From Thermoleophilaceae bacterium (GTDB lineage: Bacteria; Actinomycetota; Thermoleophilia; Solirubrobacterales; Thermoleophilaceae), in contig JACCSF010000289.1 in assembly GCA_013813135.1 (NCBI GenBank), positions 1 to 18,717 of the forward strand: a stretch of DNA of 18,717 bases. The letters run 5' to 3'. Position numbers and translations under genes: made by a program. The notes under the pieces are model-generated. The model was not told the DNA's origin. It worked only from the letters and a program-made list of their open reading frames with translations, and did not search any database. Shown in pieces: positions 7,299-14,383 of this stretch. How positions within the stretch are numbered: position 1 is the stretch's first letter; every line of letters starts with the position of its first letter.

Positions 7299-8539
7299 AT
7301 GTTCGGACCTCCGTATGGAAGGCGGACGCGGACCCGAAACGCGCCGTTGGCACGCTCTGCTTCGAAGCTGCCGCCGAGCAGGACCGCTCGCTCGCGCATG
7401 CCGATCAATCCATGCCCGCCATTTCGTCTTGAGAGGCCCGCGCGGGGCGCCGGGTTACTGATCGTCAACTCAAGTGCGGCCTCGACGAAAGCGAGCTCAA
7501 CCCGGGCCGCACCGGTGCCGTGGCGGGCGGCGTTGGTGAGGGCTTCCTGGAGGATTCGGTACGCGGCCTGGTCGGTCGCGTTCTCGAGCGGCCGCGGTAG
7601 GCCCTGATTGGCGACGGTTACATGCAATCCCGCGGCGCTGTGGCGGGCGATCAGCGTGTCCAGCGACGCCAGTCCGAGCGGCGCGTCTGCTGCTCCGTTG
7701 GGGTAGCTCTGGTCGCGCAGGGTCCCGACGATCCCGTCGATCTCGGCGGCGGTCTGCCGCGCGATCTCCTCGATCATCTCCAGCGCGGCCTGTGAGCGCT
7801 CGGGATCCCGCCGCATGCGTGCCGCGCCAGCGCGGACGGCGATCACGTTGGCGGCGTGGCCGGCGGCGTCGTGGAGGTCGCGGGCGATGCGGGCGCGCTC
7901 CTCGGCTACCGCGAGGCGACGCTCGTGCTCGGCCTCGCGCTCGGCACGCGCGGCTCGCTCCTTCAGTTCGGCGATGTGTTCGCGCCGCAGACGCGTTCGG
8001 TCGCCGGCGAACCACGCGAGCGCGAAGGCAACTCCGCCGTGCAACAACTCGCTTGCGGGAAAGGTGTCCCTTCCGGCCCCCGCGGCTACCGCGTAGGCAC
8101 CGAAGAGCAGGAGCGCGACGGCGGTGGTGCGGCGCGTCCAGGGAGTTCCCTCGTCGCGGCTCGCGGCCAGCAGATAGAGGGCGGCGGCTGCACCGAGCGG
8201 TATCCCGAGGGGGTAGCCGAGGCCGACGAGCAGCGCGCTCGCGCCAGCGGTCACGGCGAAGACGGCGATCGGGGACCACCGCCAGGCGACAAGCGGCACT
8301 GAAGCGCAGACCGAGAGCGCCACCCCGAGCGAGTCGAGGTCGGCCAAGTCTGCGAGGGCCTCGCGATGATCGCCAACCCGGGCGACTTCGTCGGCCGTCG
8401 ACCCTGGCACGCCGCCGTGGGAGATGAGCGCAAGCGAGCCGGCCAGAGCCGCCGCCGCGATCGTCACGTCGACGAGCCACCCCGATCTCGGCCGGGTCGC
8501 GAAGAGGCGCTGCGCCGTGGTTGTAGGCGACACGAGCAC
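7295..8539 (-). CDS. sensor histidine kinase (HisKA_3 type)
   Basis: Membrane-bound kinase partner of the adjoining response regulator, about 414 residues from the chosen start. The N-terminal half has several hydrophobic segments (VDVTIAAAALAGSLALI, SPIAVFAVTAGASALLVGLG, TAVALLLFGAYAVAAGAG, GGVAFALAWFAG), then a short coiled linker rich in E/R/A. The dimerisation/phospho-acceptor motif is ARIARDLHDAAGHAANVIAV (His in DLHD). The ATPase domain has an N box in YRILQEALTNAARHG and a G box in GGHGLIGMRERAVLLGG. An open frame extends to 8749, but those extra residues are arginine-rich and non-membrane. GTG 8539 (or 8533) directly precedes the first helix and lies 5 bases after a TACGCT -10, so it is preferred, probably leaderless. 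There is no large extracellular sensor domain. Confidence 0.88.
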   Translation of the reverse strand: MLVSPTTTAQRLFATRPRSGWLVDVTIAAAALAGSLALISHGGVPGSTADEVARVGDHREALADLADLDSLGVALSVCASVPLVAWRWSPIAVFAVTAGASALLVGLGYPLGIPLGAAAALYLLAASRDEGTPWTRRTTAVALLLFGAYAVAAGAGRDTFPASELLHGGVAFALAWFAGDRTRLRREHIAELKERAARAEREAEHERRLAVAEERARIARDLHDAAGHAANVIAVRAGAARMRRDPERSQAALEMIEEIARQTAAEIDGIVGTLRDQSYPNGAADAPLGLASLDTLIARHSAAGLHVTVANQGLPRPLENATDQAAYRILQEALTNAARHGTGAARVELAFVEAALELTISNPAPRAGLSRRNGGHGLIGMRERAVLLGGSFEAERANGAFRVRVRLPYGGPNM

Positions 8540-8544
8540 GGCCG

Positions 8545-8589
8545 AGCGTAGCGGCGCGGCCCTGAGCACAAATCCCCCGCGTGGGGGAT
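8545..8589 (-). promoter_or_regulatory. kinase promoter with adjacent perfect palindrome (candidate operator)
   Basis: On the minus strand a TTTGTG/TTGTGC -35-like box and a TACGCT -10 (8550-8545) lead to the GTG at 8539. Directly upstream of the -35 is ATCCCCC-GCGT-GGGGGAT (8572-8589), a perfect 7-bp inverted repeat with a 4-base spacer. If transcription starts at the GTG, the palindrome centre is at about -41.5, an activator-like position. It also lies between the two divergent genes, so one bound regulator could affect both. Confidence 0.4.
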
Positions 8590-8701
8590 CCGTCTCCACG
8601 CGGCGTTGACGGCACATTTCCCCTCGCGAGGCGTTTCGCCGGGGCCGCGGCCACCGTAGCTTGGCCCCCGTGATCGCCGACCGCACCGTCCCGAGCTGCG
8701 T

Positions 8702-8890
8702 ATGCATGGCGTGTTGACCGCCGCCGTCGAACACGGCCCCGGCATGCACGGACCGCTTCTGATCGCCCTCTTTCTGGTCGCCGTCGTTGGTGGGGTGGTC
8801 TACGGAGTGCGCCAGCTCGTGCTCAGTCGCCGAGCAGGCCGGGCGCGTTCCGACCGTGGTCCCGAGACCGATCGGAGCCCGGAGGCATGA
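8702..8890 (+). CDS. small single-pass membrane protein heading the ABC operon
   Basis: A 62-residue protein with one membrane helix (about 17-38, GPLLIALFLVAVVGGVVYGV) flanked by a His-containing N-terminus and a basic, hydrophilic C-terminal tail (LSRRAGRARSDRG). The start could be ATG 8702 or ATG 8744; neither has a clear ribosome-binding site. The stop overlaps the ABC ATPase start (ATGA at 8887-8890), which strongly suggests it is translated and coupled to the transporter. No family is recognised. It may be an accessory or regulatory subunit of the exporter. A TAGCTT -10-like box at 8657-8662 could serve the operon. Confidence 0.6.
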   Translation: MHGVLTAAVEHGPGMHGPLLIALFLVAVVGGVVYGVRQLVLSRRAGRARSDRGPETDRSPEA

Positions 8891-9678
8891 GCGCGACCGG
8901 CCCGACGGCCGCGAGGAGCGTCAACGATGGGGCAGGTCCCCTGCTCGTCGATGCCGACGCCGGCTCTCGCGATCCGGCGATCAAGGTCAGCTCGCTGACC
9001 AAGCGCTACGGCGAGGTCCTCGCGGTGGATGAGGTGACGTTCTCGCTCGATGTCGGAACCGTCACCGGCTTCCTCGGGCCGAATGGCGCCGGTAAGACGA
9101 CTACTTTGCGGGTGTTGCTCGGGCTTGCCGAGCCGACCAGCGGCGAGGCGCTCGTCTTCGGTCGTCGCTACGGCGAGCTCGCCGACCCGGCCAGCCGGGT
9201 GGGTGCGGTGCTCGAGTCAAACGACTTTCATCCCGGACGCTCCGGGCGCGATCACCTGCGCGCGCTCGCGCTGGCGGCGGAGATCCCGTCGAGTCGCGTC
9301 GACGAGGTGCTGGCGCTGGTGGAGATCGAGCCCGCTGCCGACCGCCGTGTGAAGACCTATTCGCTGGGGATGCGCCAGCGGCTCGGGCTCGCCGCGGCGC
9401 TGCTCGGCGGCCCCGAGCTGCTCGTCCTCGACGAGCCCGCGAACGGGCTCGATCCCTCGGGGGTCCACTGGCTCCGGAGCTTCCTGCGAGGGTTCGCCGA
9501 GCAGGGCGGGACGGTGCTCGTCTCGAGCCACCTGCTCGCCGAAGTCGCACAGACGGTGGATCAGATCCTTGTGATCGATCGTGGCCGGCTCGTAGCGAGC
9601 GGGCGGCTCGATGAACTCACCGCGCGCGGGCGAACGCTCGAGGACGTCTACCTCGAGCTGACCGGAGGGACGTCGTGA
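8887..9678 (+). CDS. ABC transporter ATP-binding protein (ABC-2/DrrA-CcmA type)
   Basis: A 263-residue cytoplasmic ATPase that would power the ABC-2 permease encoded next. Walker A is GPNGAGKTT (64-72), the signature is the YSLGMRQRLGLA variant (158-169), Walker B is LLVLDEPANGLDP (178-190), and His215 in SSHLL is the H-loop. The Q-loop position reads VLESNDF, with Glu rather than Gln, a known variation in this subfamily. The first 30 residues (Ala/Gly/Asp-rich) precede the conserved core and may be a linker. It overlaps the small membrane protein gene upstream and the permease gene downstream (GTGA), so all three are coupled. The ATPase subfamily is used for drug, lipid or polymer export; the cargo is unknown. 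Confidence 0.93.
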   Translation: MSATGPTAARSVNDGAGPLLVDADAGSRDPAIKVSSLTKRYGEVLAVDEVTFSLDVGTVTGFLGPNGAGKTTTLRVLLGLAEPTSGEALVFGRRYGELADPASRVGAVLESNDFHPGRSGRDHLRALALAAEIPSSRVDEVLALVEIEPAADRRVKTYSLGMRQRLGLAAALLGGPELLVLDEPANGLDPSGVHWLRSFLRGFAEQGGTVLVSSHLLAEVAQTVDQILVIDRGRLVASGRLDELTARGRTLEDVYLELTGGTS

Positions 9679-10421
9679 GGGCCCAGCTCCGCGCCGAGCT
9701 GCTGAAGCAGCGCTCGACCACGACCAGCGTCGGCCTCCTTGCAGGGATGCTCGGGCTGGTCCTGTTCGCCGTGCTCCTGCACGGCTTAGGCCTCCCTGCC
9801 GAGAACGTCGGCGGCAGCTCGGAGCAGCTGATGGTGTTCGGCCGGGGGGAGTTCCTCGGAGCGCTGTTCGCCGCCCTGGTCGGCGCGCTGTCGATCACAA
9901 GCGAATTCCGCCACGGGACGATCCGGCCGACCTTGCTGGTCACGCCACGGCGCGGCCGTGTCGTCGCGGCGAAGGTCTGGGTGAGCGCGTTCATCGGGGC
10001 CGGATTCGGCCTCGCAGCCTCCGCACTTGCGGCGGGGGTGGGCACCGCGGCGCTTTGGGTGCGCGGGATCGACATCCAGCTCGATGGCGGCGACTACGCA
10101 CTCCTGCTCGCCGGCGGCCCCGCAGCGGCCGCACTCTGGGCGGCCATCGGCGTCGGTCTCGGCGCAGTCCTCCGCAACCAGGTACCGACCCTGGTCGGTA
10201 CCTGCGCCTGGCTGCTGTTCGTCGAGGGCCTGCTGGTCGGCGACATCGCAGACGTCGCCGAGGTGGGCCGCTTCGCGCCGGGCGCGCTCGGAGAGGCGAT
10301 CAGCGGACAGGACCCGGGCACGCTGCTCGCGCCCGGCGTGGCCGCGGTCCTGTTGGCCCTCTACGCCGCCGCCGGCGCGATCGCCGGCTCGCTCGCAATC
10401 ACCCGCCGAGACGTCGCCTAG
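9675..10421 (+). CDS. ABC-2 type membrane permease
   Basis: A 248-residue integral membrane protein with about six hydrophobic segments: VGLLAGMLGLVLFAVLLHGL, FLGALFAALVGALSI, FIGAGFGLAASALAAGVGTA, YALLLAGGPAAAALWAAIG, VGTCAWLLFVEGLLVG and VAAVLLALYAAAGAIAG. The loop SITSEFRHGTIRPTLLVTPRR matches the conserved ITSEFRHGTI(R)TLL-TP pattern of ABC-2 permeases, the coupling region between helices 2 and 3. Its GTG start (9675) overlaps the ATPase stop. Together they make a complete ABC-2 exporter of one ATPase and one permease gene. The substrate cannot be deduced. Confidence 0.88.
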   Translation: MRAQLRAELLKQRSTTTSVGLLAGMLGLVLFAVLLHGLGLPAENVGGSSEQLMVFGRGEFLGALFAALVGALSITSEFRHGTIRPTLLVTPRRGRVVAAKVWVSAFIGAGFGLAASALAAGVGTAALWVRGIDIQLDGGDYALLLAGGPAAAALWAAIGVGLGAVLRNQVPTLVGTCAWLLFVEGLLVGDIADVAEVGRFAPGALGEAISGQDPGTLLAPGVAAVLLALYAAAGAIAGSLAITRRDVA

Positions 10422-10427
10422 CAATCC

Positions 10428-10439
10428 AAGGAGAACGCC
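10428..10439 (+). promoter_or_regulatory. ribosome-binding site setting the FtsX-like permease start
   Basis: AAGGAG begins the 12-mer AAGGAGAACGCC, 4 bases upstream of GTG 10444. An open frame runs far upstream (from 10027) inside the ABC-2 permease gene in another frame. This site and the downstream membrane helix fix the start at 10444. The same 12-mer precedes the next ATPase gene. Confidence 0.7.
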
Positions 10440-10443
10440 CTTC

Positions 10444-11898
10444 GTGTTCTACATTCGCTTCCTAGCCGCAGAGCTTCGTCGACGACCGGGGCGCACGGCG
10501 TTGACCGCGCTCGGCCTCGCGGTCGGCGTCGGCCTCGTCGTCCTCGTCGGCGCCCTCTCGCAGGGCCTCGACGAGGCCCAGGATGAGGTGCTCGAGCCGC
10601 TTACGGGGGTCGGCACCGACCTCTCGGTCAGCCGTCCCCTCGCCGTGCCCGATGATGGCGCCTCGAGCGCTGTCGGTCCGGCTGGGCCCTTCGGCCAGCT
10701 CTCCAAGCGCGAGCAGCGCCAGCTGCAACGCGAGAACGACAACGGCCTCGACTTCGACCTTGCGAAGCTCGGCGAGCCGGGGGAACGCTTCTCGGAGGAC
10801 CGGGTGGTCGCGACCGAGCTCAGCTTCCCGACCTCGGAGGTGGCGAAGATCCGAAACCTCGACGACACCGAGGACGCCGCCGCCAGCCTCACACTCAACG
10901 CGGTCAACATCGAGGGCACGGTGCCAGAAGTCAGTACGCCCGGCGGCGCCGCGCTCCACGGTGGCGCATTCGACGTCACCTCCGTGATCGTGTCCGGCGT
11001 AGACGTCCGCAAGCCCGGGCTGGCAATGGTGACGCCAGACCAGATCGCCAGAGGGCGCTACCTCTCCAAGAGCCCCAAGCGAGCGCGCGGCGAGGCCGTG
11101 GTCGACCTCGCGTTCGCGCGCCAGAACGGCATCGGCGTCGGCGACGAAACCGCCGTCGCGGGCGAGGAGTTCGAGGTCGTCGGCCTCGCCAGCGCCCCCC
11201 TGGGAGGCGACGCGTCCAACGCCTACGTCGAGCTCGGACAGCTCCAGCAGCTCTCGGACCGGGAGGGCCGGGTGAATCAAGTTCAGGTTCGCGCCGACTC
11301 CGCCGACGCCGTAGCCGCGCTCGAAAGTGAGATCGCCGGTCAGCTCGAAGGCGCGGAGGTGGTAACGGCCTCGGACCTCGCCGACCGCGTCGGCGGGTCC
11401 CTGGACGATGCCGACGCCCTCTCCTCAAAGCTCGGCACGGCGCTGGCGATCGTCGCCTTGGCGGCCGCGTTCCTGATCGCCACCCTGCTGACCCTCTCGA
11501 GCGTCCAGAAGCGAACCCGCGAGCTCGGCACCCTGAAGGCGCTCGGCTGGCGGCAGCGCCTCGTCGTCCGCCAGGTCGCTGGCGAGTCGCTCGTGCAGGG
11601 AGCGCTCGGCGGACTCCTCGGCGCTGCGATCGGAGTCGCTGGCGCCGCGATCATCGACCAGATCGGACCTACGCTCGAGGCCTCCGTCGAGGGGCAGTCG
11701 AACGGCGGCTTCGACCCCTTCGGGCAGGGGGACGTAACGGCCGGCAGCACCGACGTAGTCCTCGGGGCCCCAGTGGACCCGGCCCTGCTCCTGCTCGCGA
11801 TCGGGCTCGCAATCGTTGGCGGCCTGTTCGCCGGCGCCGCGGGAGGGCTGCGAGCGGCGCGGCTTCGGCCCGCCGAGGCCTTGAGGAGCGTCGAGTGA
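10444..11898 (+). CDS. FtsX/MacB-like ABC transporter permease
   Basis: A 484-residue membrane subunit of a MacB-type (type VII) ABC system. It has one N-terminal helix (about 18-40, TALTALGLAVGVGLVVLVGAL), a long extracytoplasmic domain (about 41-325), then three helices (about 330-352, 382-402 and 445-468). The cytoplasmic segment KRTRELGTLKALGWRQR between helices 2 and 3 is the hallmark coupling motif of this family, and the C-terminus ARLRPAEALRSVE is the usual R-P-x-E-A-L-R ending. The extracytoplasmic part has a Gly/Gln/Arg-rich stretch (PAGPFGQLSKREQRQLQREN) not typical of MacB. Such transporters work by mechanotransmission, moving or releasing periplasmic or surface substrates. Its stop overlaps the first possible start of the ATPase gene, but the RBS-supported ATG is at 11919. 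Confidence 0.9.
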   Translation: MFYIRFLAAELRRRPGRTALTALGLAVGVGLVVLVGALSQGLDEAQDEVLEPLTGVGTDLSVSRPLAVPDDGASSAVGPAGPFGQLSKREQRQLQRENDNGLDFDLAKLGEPGERFSEDRVVATELSFPTSEVAKIRNLDDTEDAAASLTLNAVNIEGTVPEVSTPGGAALHGGAFDVTSVIVSGVDVRKPGLAMVTPDQIARGRYLSKSPKRARGEAVVDLAFARQNGIGVGDETAVAGEEFEVVGLASAPLGGDASNAYVELGQLQQLSDREGRVNQVQVRADSADAVAALESEIAGQLEGAEVVTASDLADRVGGSLDDADALSSKLGTALAIVALAAAFLIATLLTLSSVQKRTRELGTLKALGWRQRLVVRQVAGESLVQGALGGLLGAAIGVAGAAIIDQIGPTLEASVEGQSNGGFDPFGQGDVTAGSTDVVLGAPVDPALLLLAIGLAIVGGLFAGAAGGLRAARLRPAEALRSVE

Positions 11899-11905
11899 AC
11901 GAACG

Positions 11906-11918
11906 AAAGGAGAACGCC
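11906..11918 (+). promoter_or_regulatory. ribosome-binding site deciding the second ATPase start
   Basis: AAAGGAG (11906-11912) lies 6 bases before ATG 11919. The open frame could start at GTG 11895, but the strong site and the family N-terminus favour 11919. The 12-mer AAGGAGAACGCC here is identical to that before the permease gene. Confidence 0.75.
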
Positions 11919-12650
11919 ATGGTCGAGGCTTCGGAAGGCGCGCCGCCCAGCTACGCGCTCGAAGCGGCAACGCGCACCTACGGAGCGGGATCGACCCTGG
12001 TCACCGCCCTCGACTCGCTCGACCTGACGATCAGATCCGGCGAGTTCGTCGCCATCCTCGGACCGTCGGGATCAGGCAAGACGACCCTGCTGCAACTCCT
12101 CGGCGCGCTCGACCGCCCCACCGCCGGCACGGTGCGCTTCGAAGGCCGGCATCTCGACGGTCTCGGCGAAGCCGATCTCGCCGACCTGCGGCTCTCGGCG
12201 ATCGGTTTCGTCTTCCAGCAGTTCAACCTCATCCCCACCCTGACCGCCGCCGAGAACGTCGAGGCGGGCCTCGCTCCGCTCCGAATGAACGGAGTAAACA
12301 GGGGCGAGACGGCTGCGCAGCACCTCAGGGCGGTCGGCCTCGAGCCGCGGGCGGGTCACCTGCCGACGCAGCTCTCCGGCGGCGAGCAACAGCGGGTCGC
12401 GATCGCTCGCGCGCTCGCCCGCTCGCCTCGGGTCGTGCTGGCCGACGAGCCCACCGGGAATCTCGACACCAAGAGCGGCGAGATGGTGATCGACCTGCTC
12501 GGCTCGCTCCACCGAGATCTCGACATCACGCTGATCCTGGTGACCCACGACCAGTGGGTTGCGGAACGCGCCGACCGCGTGCTCAGCCTCGCCGATGGCC
12601 GCCTCATCGGCGACACCGCTGCCCACCCGCCGCGCGTGAGCGCACGATGA
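11919..12650 (+). CDS. ABC transporter ATP-binding protein (MacB/LolD type)
   Basis: A 243-residue ATPase partner of the FtsX/MacB-like permease encoded just upstream. Walker A is GPSGSGKTT (48-56), the Q-loop is FVFQQFNLIPTLTA (Gln100), the signature is LSGGEQQRVAIARAL (152-166), Walker B is VVLADEPTGNLD (172-183), and His210 in LVTHD is the H-loop. FNLIPTLTAAENV and DEPTGNLD are characteristic of the LolD/MacB/FtsE group, distinct from the ABC-2 ATPase encoded earlier in the operon. Its stop overlaps the lipoprotein start (ATGA at 12647-12650), tying the lipoprotein to this transporter. The operon therefore encodes two mechanistically different ABC exporters under one two-component system. 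Confidence 0.95.
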   Translation: MVEASEGAPPSYALEAATRTYGAGSTLVTALDSLDLTIRSGEFVAILGPSGSGKTTLLQLLGALDRPTAGTVRFEGRHLDGLGEADLADLRLSAIGFVFQQFNLIPTLTAAENVEAGLAPLRMNGVNRGETAAQHLRAVGLEPRAGHLPTQLSGGEQQRVAIARALARSPRVVLADEPTGNLDTKSGEMVIDLLGSLHRDLDITLILVTHDQWVAERADRVLSLADGRLIGDTAAHPPRVSAR

Positions 12651-12916
12651 GGCGTCTCGTCACGATCGGCGCCCTGGTGATCGGGCTCGTGCTCTCGAGC
12701 TGCAGCGGCGAAGACGAGGACACGACCACGAACCCCGCGCCTTCAGGTGGAGCCGAGGCGCCCAGCGAAGGCGCCGCGCCGCCGACCGACCCCAGCGCGT
12801 TGCCTCCGGAGTTCGTGAAGTGCATGGCCGAGCAGGGGTTCGAAGTCAAGTCATCAGCGGACATCCATTCGGCGCCCCAGCAGGTGCTTCAAGCATGCTT
12901 CGGGTCCATTCACTAG
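12647..12916 (+). CDS. small lipoprotein of the ABC operon
   Basis: An 89-residue precursor starting MRRLVTIGALVIGLVLSSC: basic n-region, hydrophobic core and lipobox LSSC, with the lipidated Cys19. The mature part has an acidic/Thr/Pro/Gly-rich linker and then a compact end containing EFVKCMAEQGF and VLQACFGS, whose two cysteines could form a disulfide outside the membrane. The F-x-x-C-M-x-x-x-G-x pattern resembles the repeat seen in many small actinobacterial secreted proteins of unknown function (FVxCMRxHGV). The start overlaps the ATPase stop, so it belongs to the transporter operon and may be its extracytoplasmic partner or substrate receptor. A longer open frame exists upstream, but the signal peptide fixes this start. 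Confidence 0.8.
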   Translation: MRRLVTIGALVIGLVLSSCSGEDEDTTTNPAPSGGAEAPSEGAAPPTDPSALPPEFVKCMAEQGFEVKSSADIHSAPQQVLQACFGSIH

Positions 12917-12965
12917 CCCGCTGATCAGCGCCTGCCGGCCGAAAGCGCGTACGGTACGGCGGGCG

Positions 12966-13292
12966 ATGAGCAGCGAAGTGGATGGCAGGCTGCTCGAGGT
13001 CTTGGGCCGGTGGCAGGGTCAGCGGGTCGCTGTCCGGCTGGTGGTCGATACGGAGCTGATCGCCGTCTTCGTCGGCACGCTTGGGCCTCTGTCTCTGGAG
13101 AAGCACCCGGAGCTCTTCTGGCCTGTCGAAGCGGGAGCCCCTGAGTCCGGCGGCCTTGAGCGTCCAGGCATCTACGTGCACTCGAAATTGCTCACGGACG
13201 TGCAACTCCATGTCGGAGACTTCATCTTCGAGTACAGACAAGCCGGCGTAACCGTCAACTTGCGGCCACTTGAACCAGAGCGGGATCGCTGA
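12966..13292 (+). CDS. hypothetical 108-residue protein
   Basis: An open frame encodes a mixed-composition, soluble-looking protein with no signal peptide or membrane helix and no cysteine. It alternates hydrophobic and charged residues in a way suggesting a beta-rich fold (RVAVRLVVDTELIAVFVGTL and VQLHVGDFIFEYRQAGVTV). The residue mix is that of a real protein rather than an arginine-rich shadow frame. I do not recognise the family. It begins 49 bases after the lipoprotein gene on the same strand, with no clear ribosome-binding site, and is followed by broken genes on the opposite strand. It may be transcribed with the ABC operon or be a remnant of the same region. Confidence 0.55.
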   Translation: MSSEVDGRLLEVLGRWQGQRVAVRLVVDTELIAVFVGTLGPLSLEKHPELFWPVEAGAPESGGLERPGIYVHSKLLTDVQLHVGDFIFEYRQAGVTVNLRPLEPERDR

Positions 13293-13319
13293 CCGACTGG
13301 CGCTCGTAGATCGACCGGG

Positions 13320-13910
13320 TTACTCGACGGGGAGCAACGCCCGCGGTACATCGGCTCGGGCGACCGACCTCCCGGTCGCGTCGAAGCCGACCAGTTCTGC
13401 TTCGAACATCCGGGAAGGCGGCACGAAGGCGAACACGCCGAAAGGCTCGCGCTGACCCGCTGCAACGACAACCTCCCGGTCCCGTACCCGCATGAGCGTC
13501 ACCCTCAGCCGGCGTCGACCCATCCCGCCCGGTAGCGCAGCTCGACCCTGGAGACATCGGCGGTGGCCGAGCCCGTTACTAGCGGGCGGCCGCCGAGACG
13601 CTTCGATTGTCGCCCGGGCGGGGCGAAGGCCGATACGGAGATGGCGCGTTGCTCGTGGAAGATGGGCCCGGTGGCACACTCGGCGGCTTGCCCACGGGGC
13701 AGGCGCTCGTCGACCCATCCCGCTCTGCCGGGCTCAACGGCCTTGCGTCGTCCCGGAGCCGGCTGAAACGCCGAGCGCGATCAGCGCGCCGATCAGAGCC
13801 GCGGCACCGGCCGGCAACGCGATGAGTCGCCCGAGCGCGCGCCGTCGCCGACGAGGTTCTCTGACCGCGGCGTCGACGAGCGTCCGCTCCAGGTCGGGGA
13901 TCAGGCTCAT
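13320..13910 (-). pseudogene. membrane-anchored protein encoded with an ECF sigma factor (anti-sigma-like), two frameshifts
   Basis: The gene starts at ATG 13910, overlapping the sigma-factor stop (ATGA). The first frame gives MSLIPDLERTLVDAAVREP, an arginine cluster and one membrane helix (LIALPAGAAALIGALIALGV). After a frame change near 13738-13745 a sensible sequence continues (EPGRAGWVDERLPRGQAAEC and so on to VELRYRAGWVDAG). A second change near 13503-13512 leads to VTLMRVRDREVVVAAGQREP and on to FVPPSRMFEAELVGFDATGR, ending at 13320. Joined, this is about 195 residues: short cytoplasmic N-terminus, one helix, extracytoplasmic domain. Genes of this layout commonly follow ECF sigma factors in related actinobacteria and may act as anti-sigma or sensor proteins. 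No zinc anti-sigma motif is seen. The reconstruction rests on reading three frames by hand. Confidence 0.6.
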
Positions 13911-14092
13911 GACTCCTCCATGCGGTCTCGAAGCGATGCCAGCCCACGACTGACGCGCTTGCGAATCACGGCCTCCGAGCAGCGCAGATCCTTGGCGATC
14001 TCTGAGTAGTCGCGCTCCTCGACGATGCGCGCCCGGATTGCCTCGCCCTGCGCAGGCACTAGCCCGTCGACCAACCGGGACAGAAGGGATCT
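13907..14092 (-). pseudogene. C-terminal fragment (region 4) of an ECF sigma factor
   Basis: The last 61 codons encode RLVDGLVPAQGEAIRARIVE, then DYSEIAKDLRCSEAVIRKRV and SRGLASLRDRMEES. This is the sigma region 4 helix-turn-helix that reads the -35 element (consensus LP-x-x-xREA-x-x-L-R, Y-x-EIA-x-x-L-x-x-S-E-x-x-x-RxRVSRGL). Region 2, which melts the -10, is missing. Upstream of about 14092 none of the three minus-strand frames shows sigma-like sequence, so the gene has lost its front half. It overlaps the membrane-protein gene downstream (ATGA), the standard sigma/anti-sigma arrangement. The nominal open frame up to 14233 adds only proline/arginine-rich sequence. Confidence 0.65.
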
Positions 14093-14383
14093 CGTAGGAG
14101 GAAGGGGTGTGAGGTAGGTCCTCCGGCCAGGGTGCGGTGGTGGCGTCTGCGTTCCCAGCGGTGGCGCTGGGAGTCGTCGGAAGGTCACCGCGGGACAGGA
14201 CCGTTCCGACGGAGTCCGGCGCGTTGCCGACATGGGGTCCGGAGTCCTTCCAGAAGTCGTAGCCTGCTACGCCCTCGAGCGCGGCTGCCATCAACACACC
14301 GGCAAGGCTCGAGCGGGACTCGCGGAGGTCGAGCGTCTCCATCACCGTGCCTGCACTGGGCGCCATCTCGTCTGCCAGGTCGC
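14093..14383. other. stretch without a recognisable gene
   Basis: About 290 bases between the sigma-factor remnant and the hydrolase remnant. A minus-strand frame containing GVAGYDFWKDSGPHVGNAPD looks less like shadow sequence than its surroundings, but matches nothing I know and has no start or partner. CGTAG-CCTG-CTACG near 14257-14270 is a short inverted repeat of unknown meaning. Most likely decayed sequence at a rearrangement junction. Confidence 0.4.

Noticed and set aside
8083..8097. GGCTAC-CGC-GTAGGC, resembling the CCTAC/GTAGG palindrome
   Set aside because: It lies inside the kinase coding sequence, and its outer bases do not match the CCTAC/GTAGG arms; probably chance.
8540..8749. 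A longer histidine kinase starting at 8749
   Set aside because: The extra residues are arginine-rich, overlap the small membrane gene and cover the promoter-like sequences; GTG 8539 precedes the first membrane helix.
10027..10443. An N-terminal extension of 139 residues on the FtsX-like permease
   Set aside because: It overlaps the ABC-2 permease in another frame, is arginine/serine-rich, and a good ribosome-binding site supports GTG 10444.
12919..12930. CGCTGATCAGCG, a perfect 12-bp palindrome after the lipoprotein gene
   Set aside because: It has no loop or T tract, so it is a poor terminator, and no regulatory context supports an operator.
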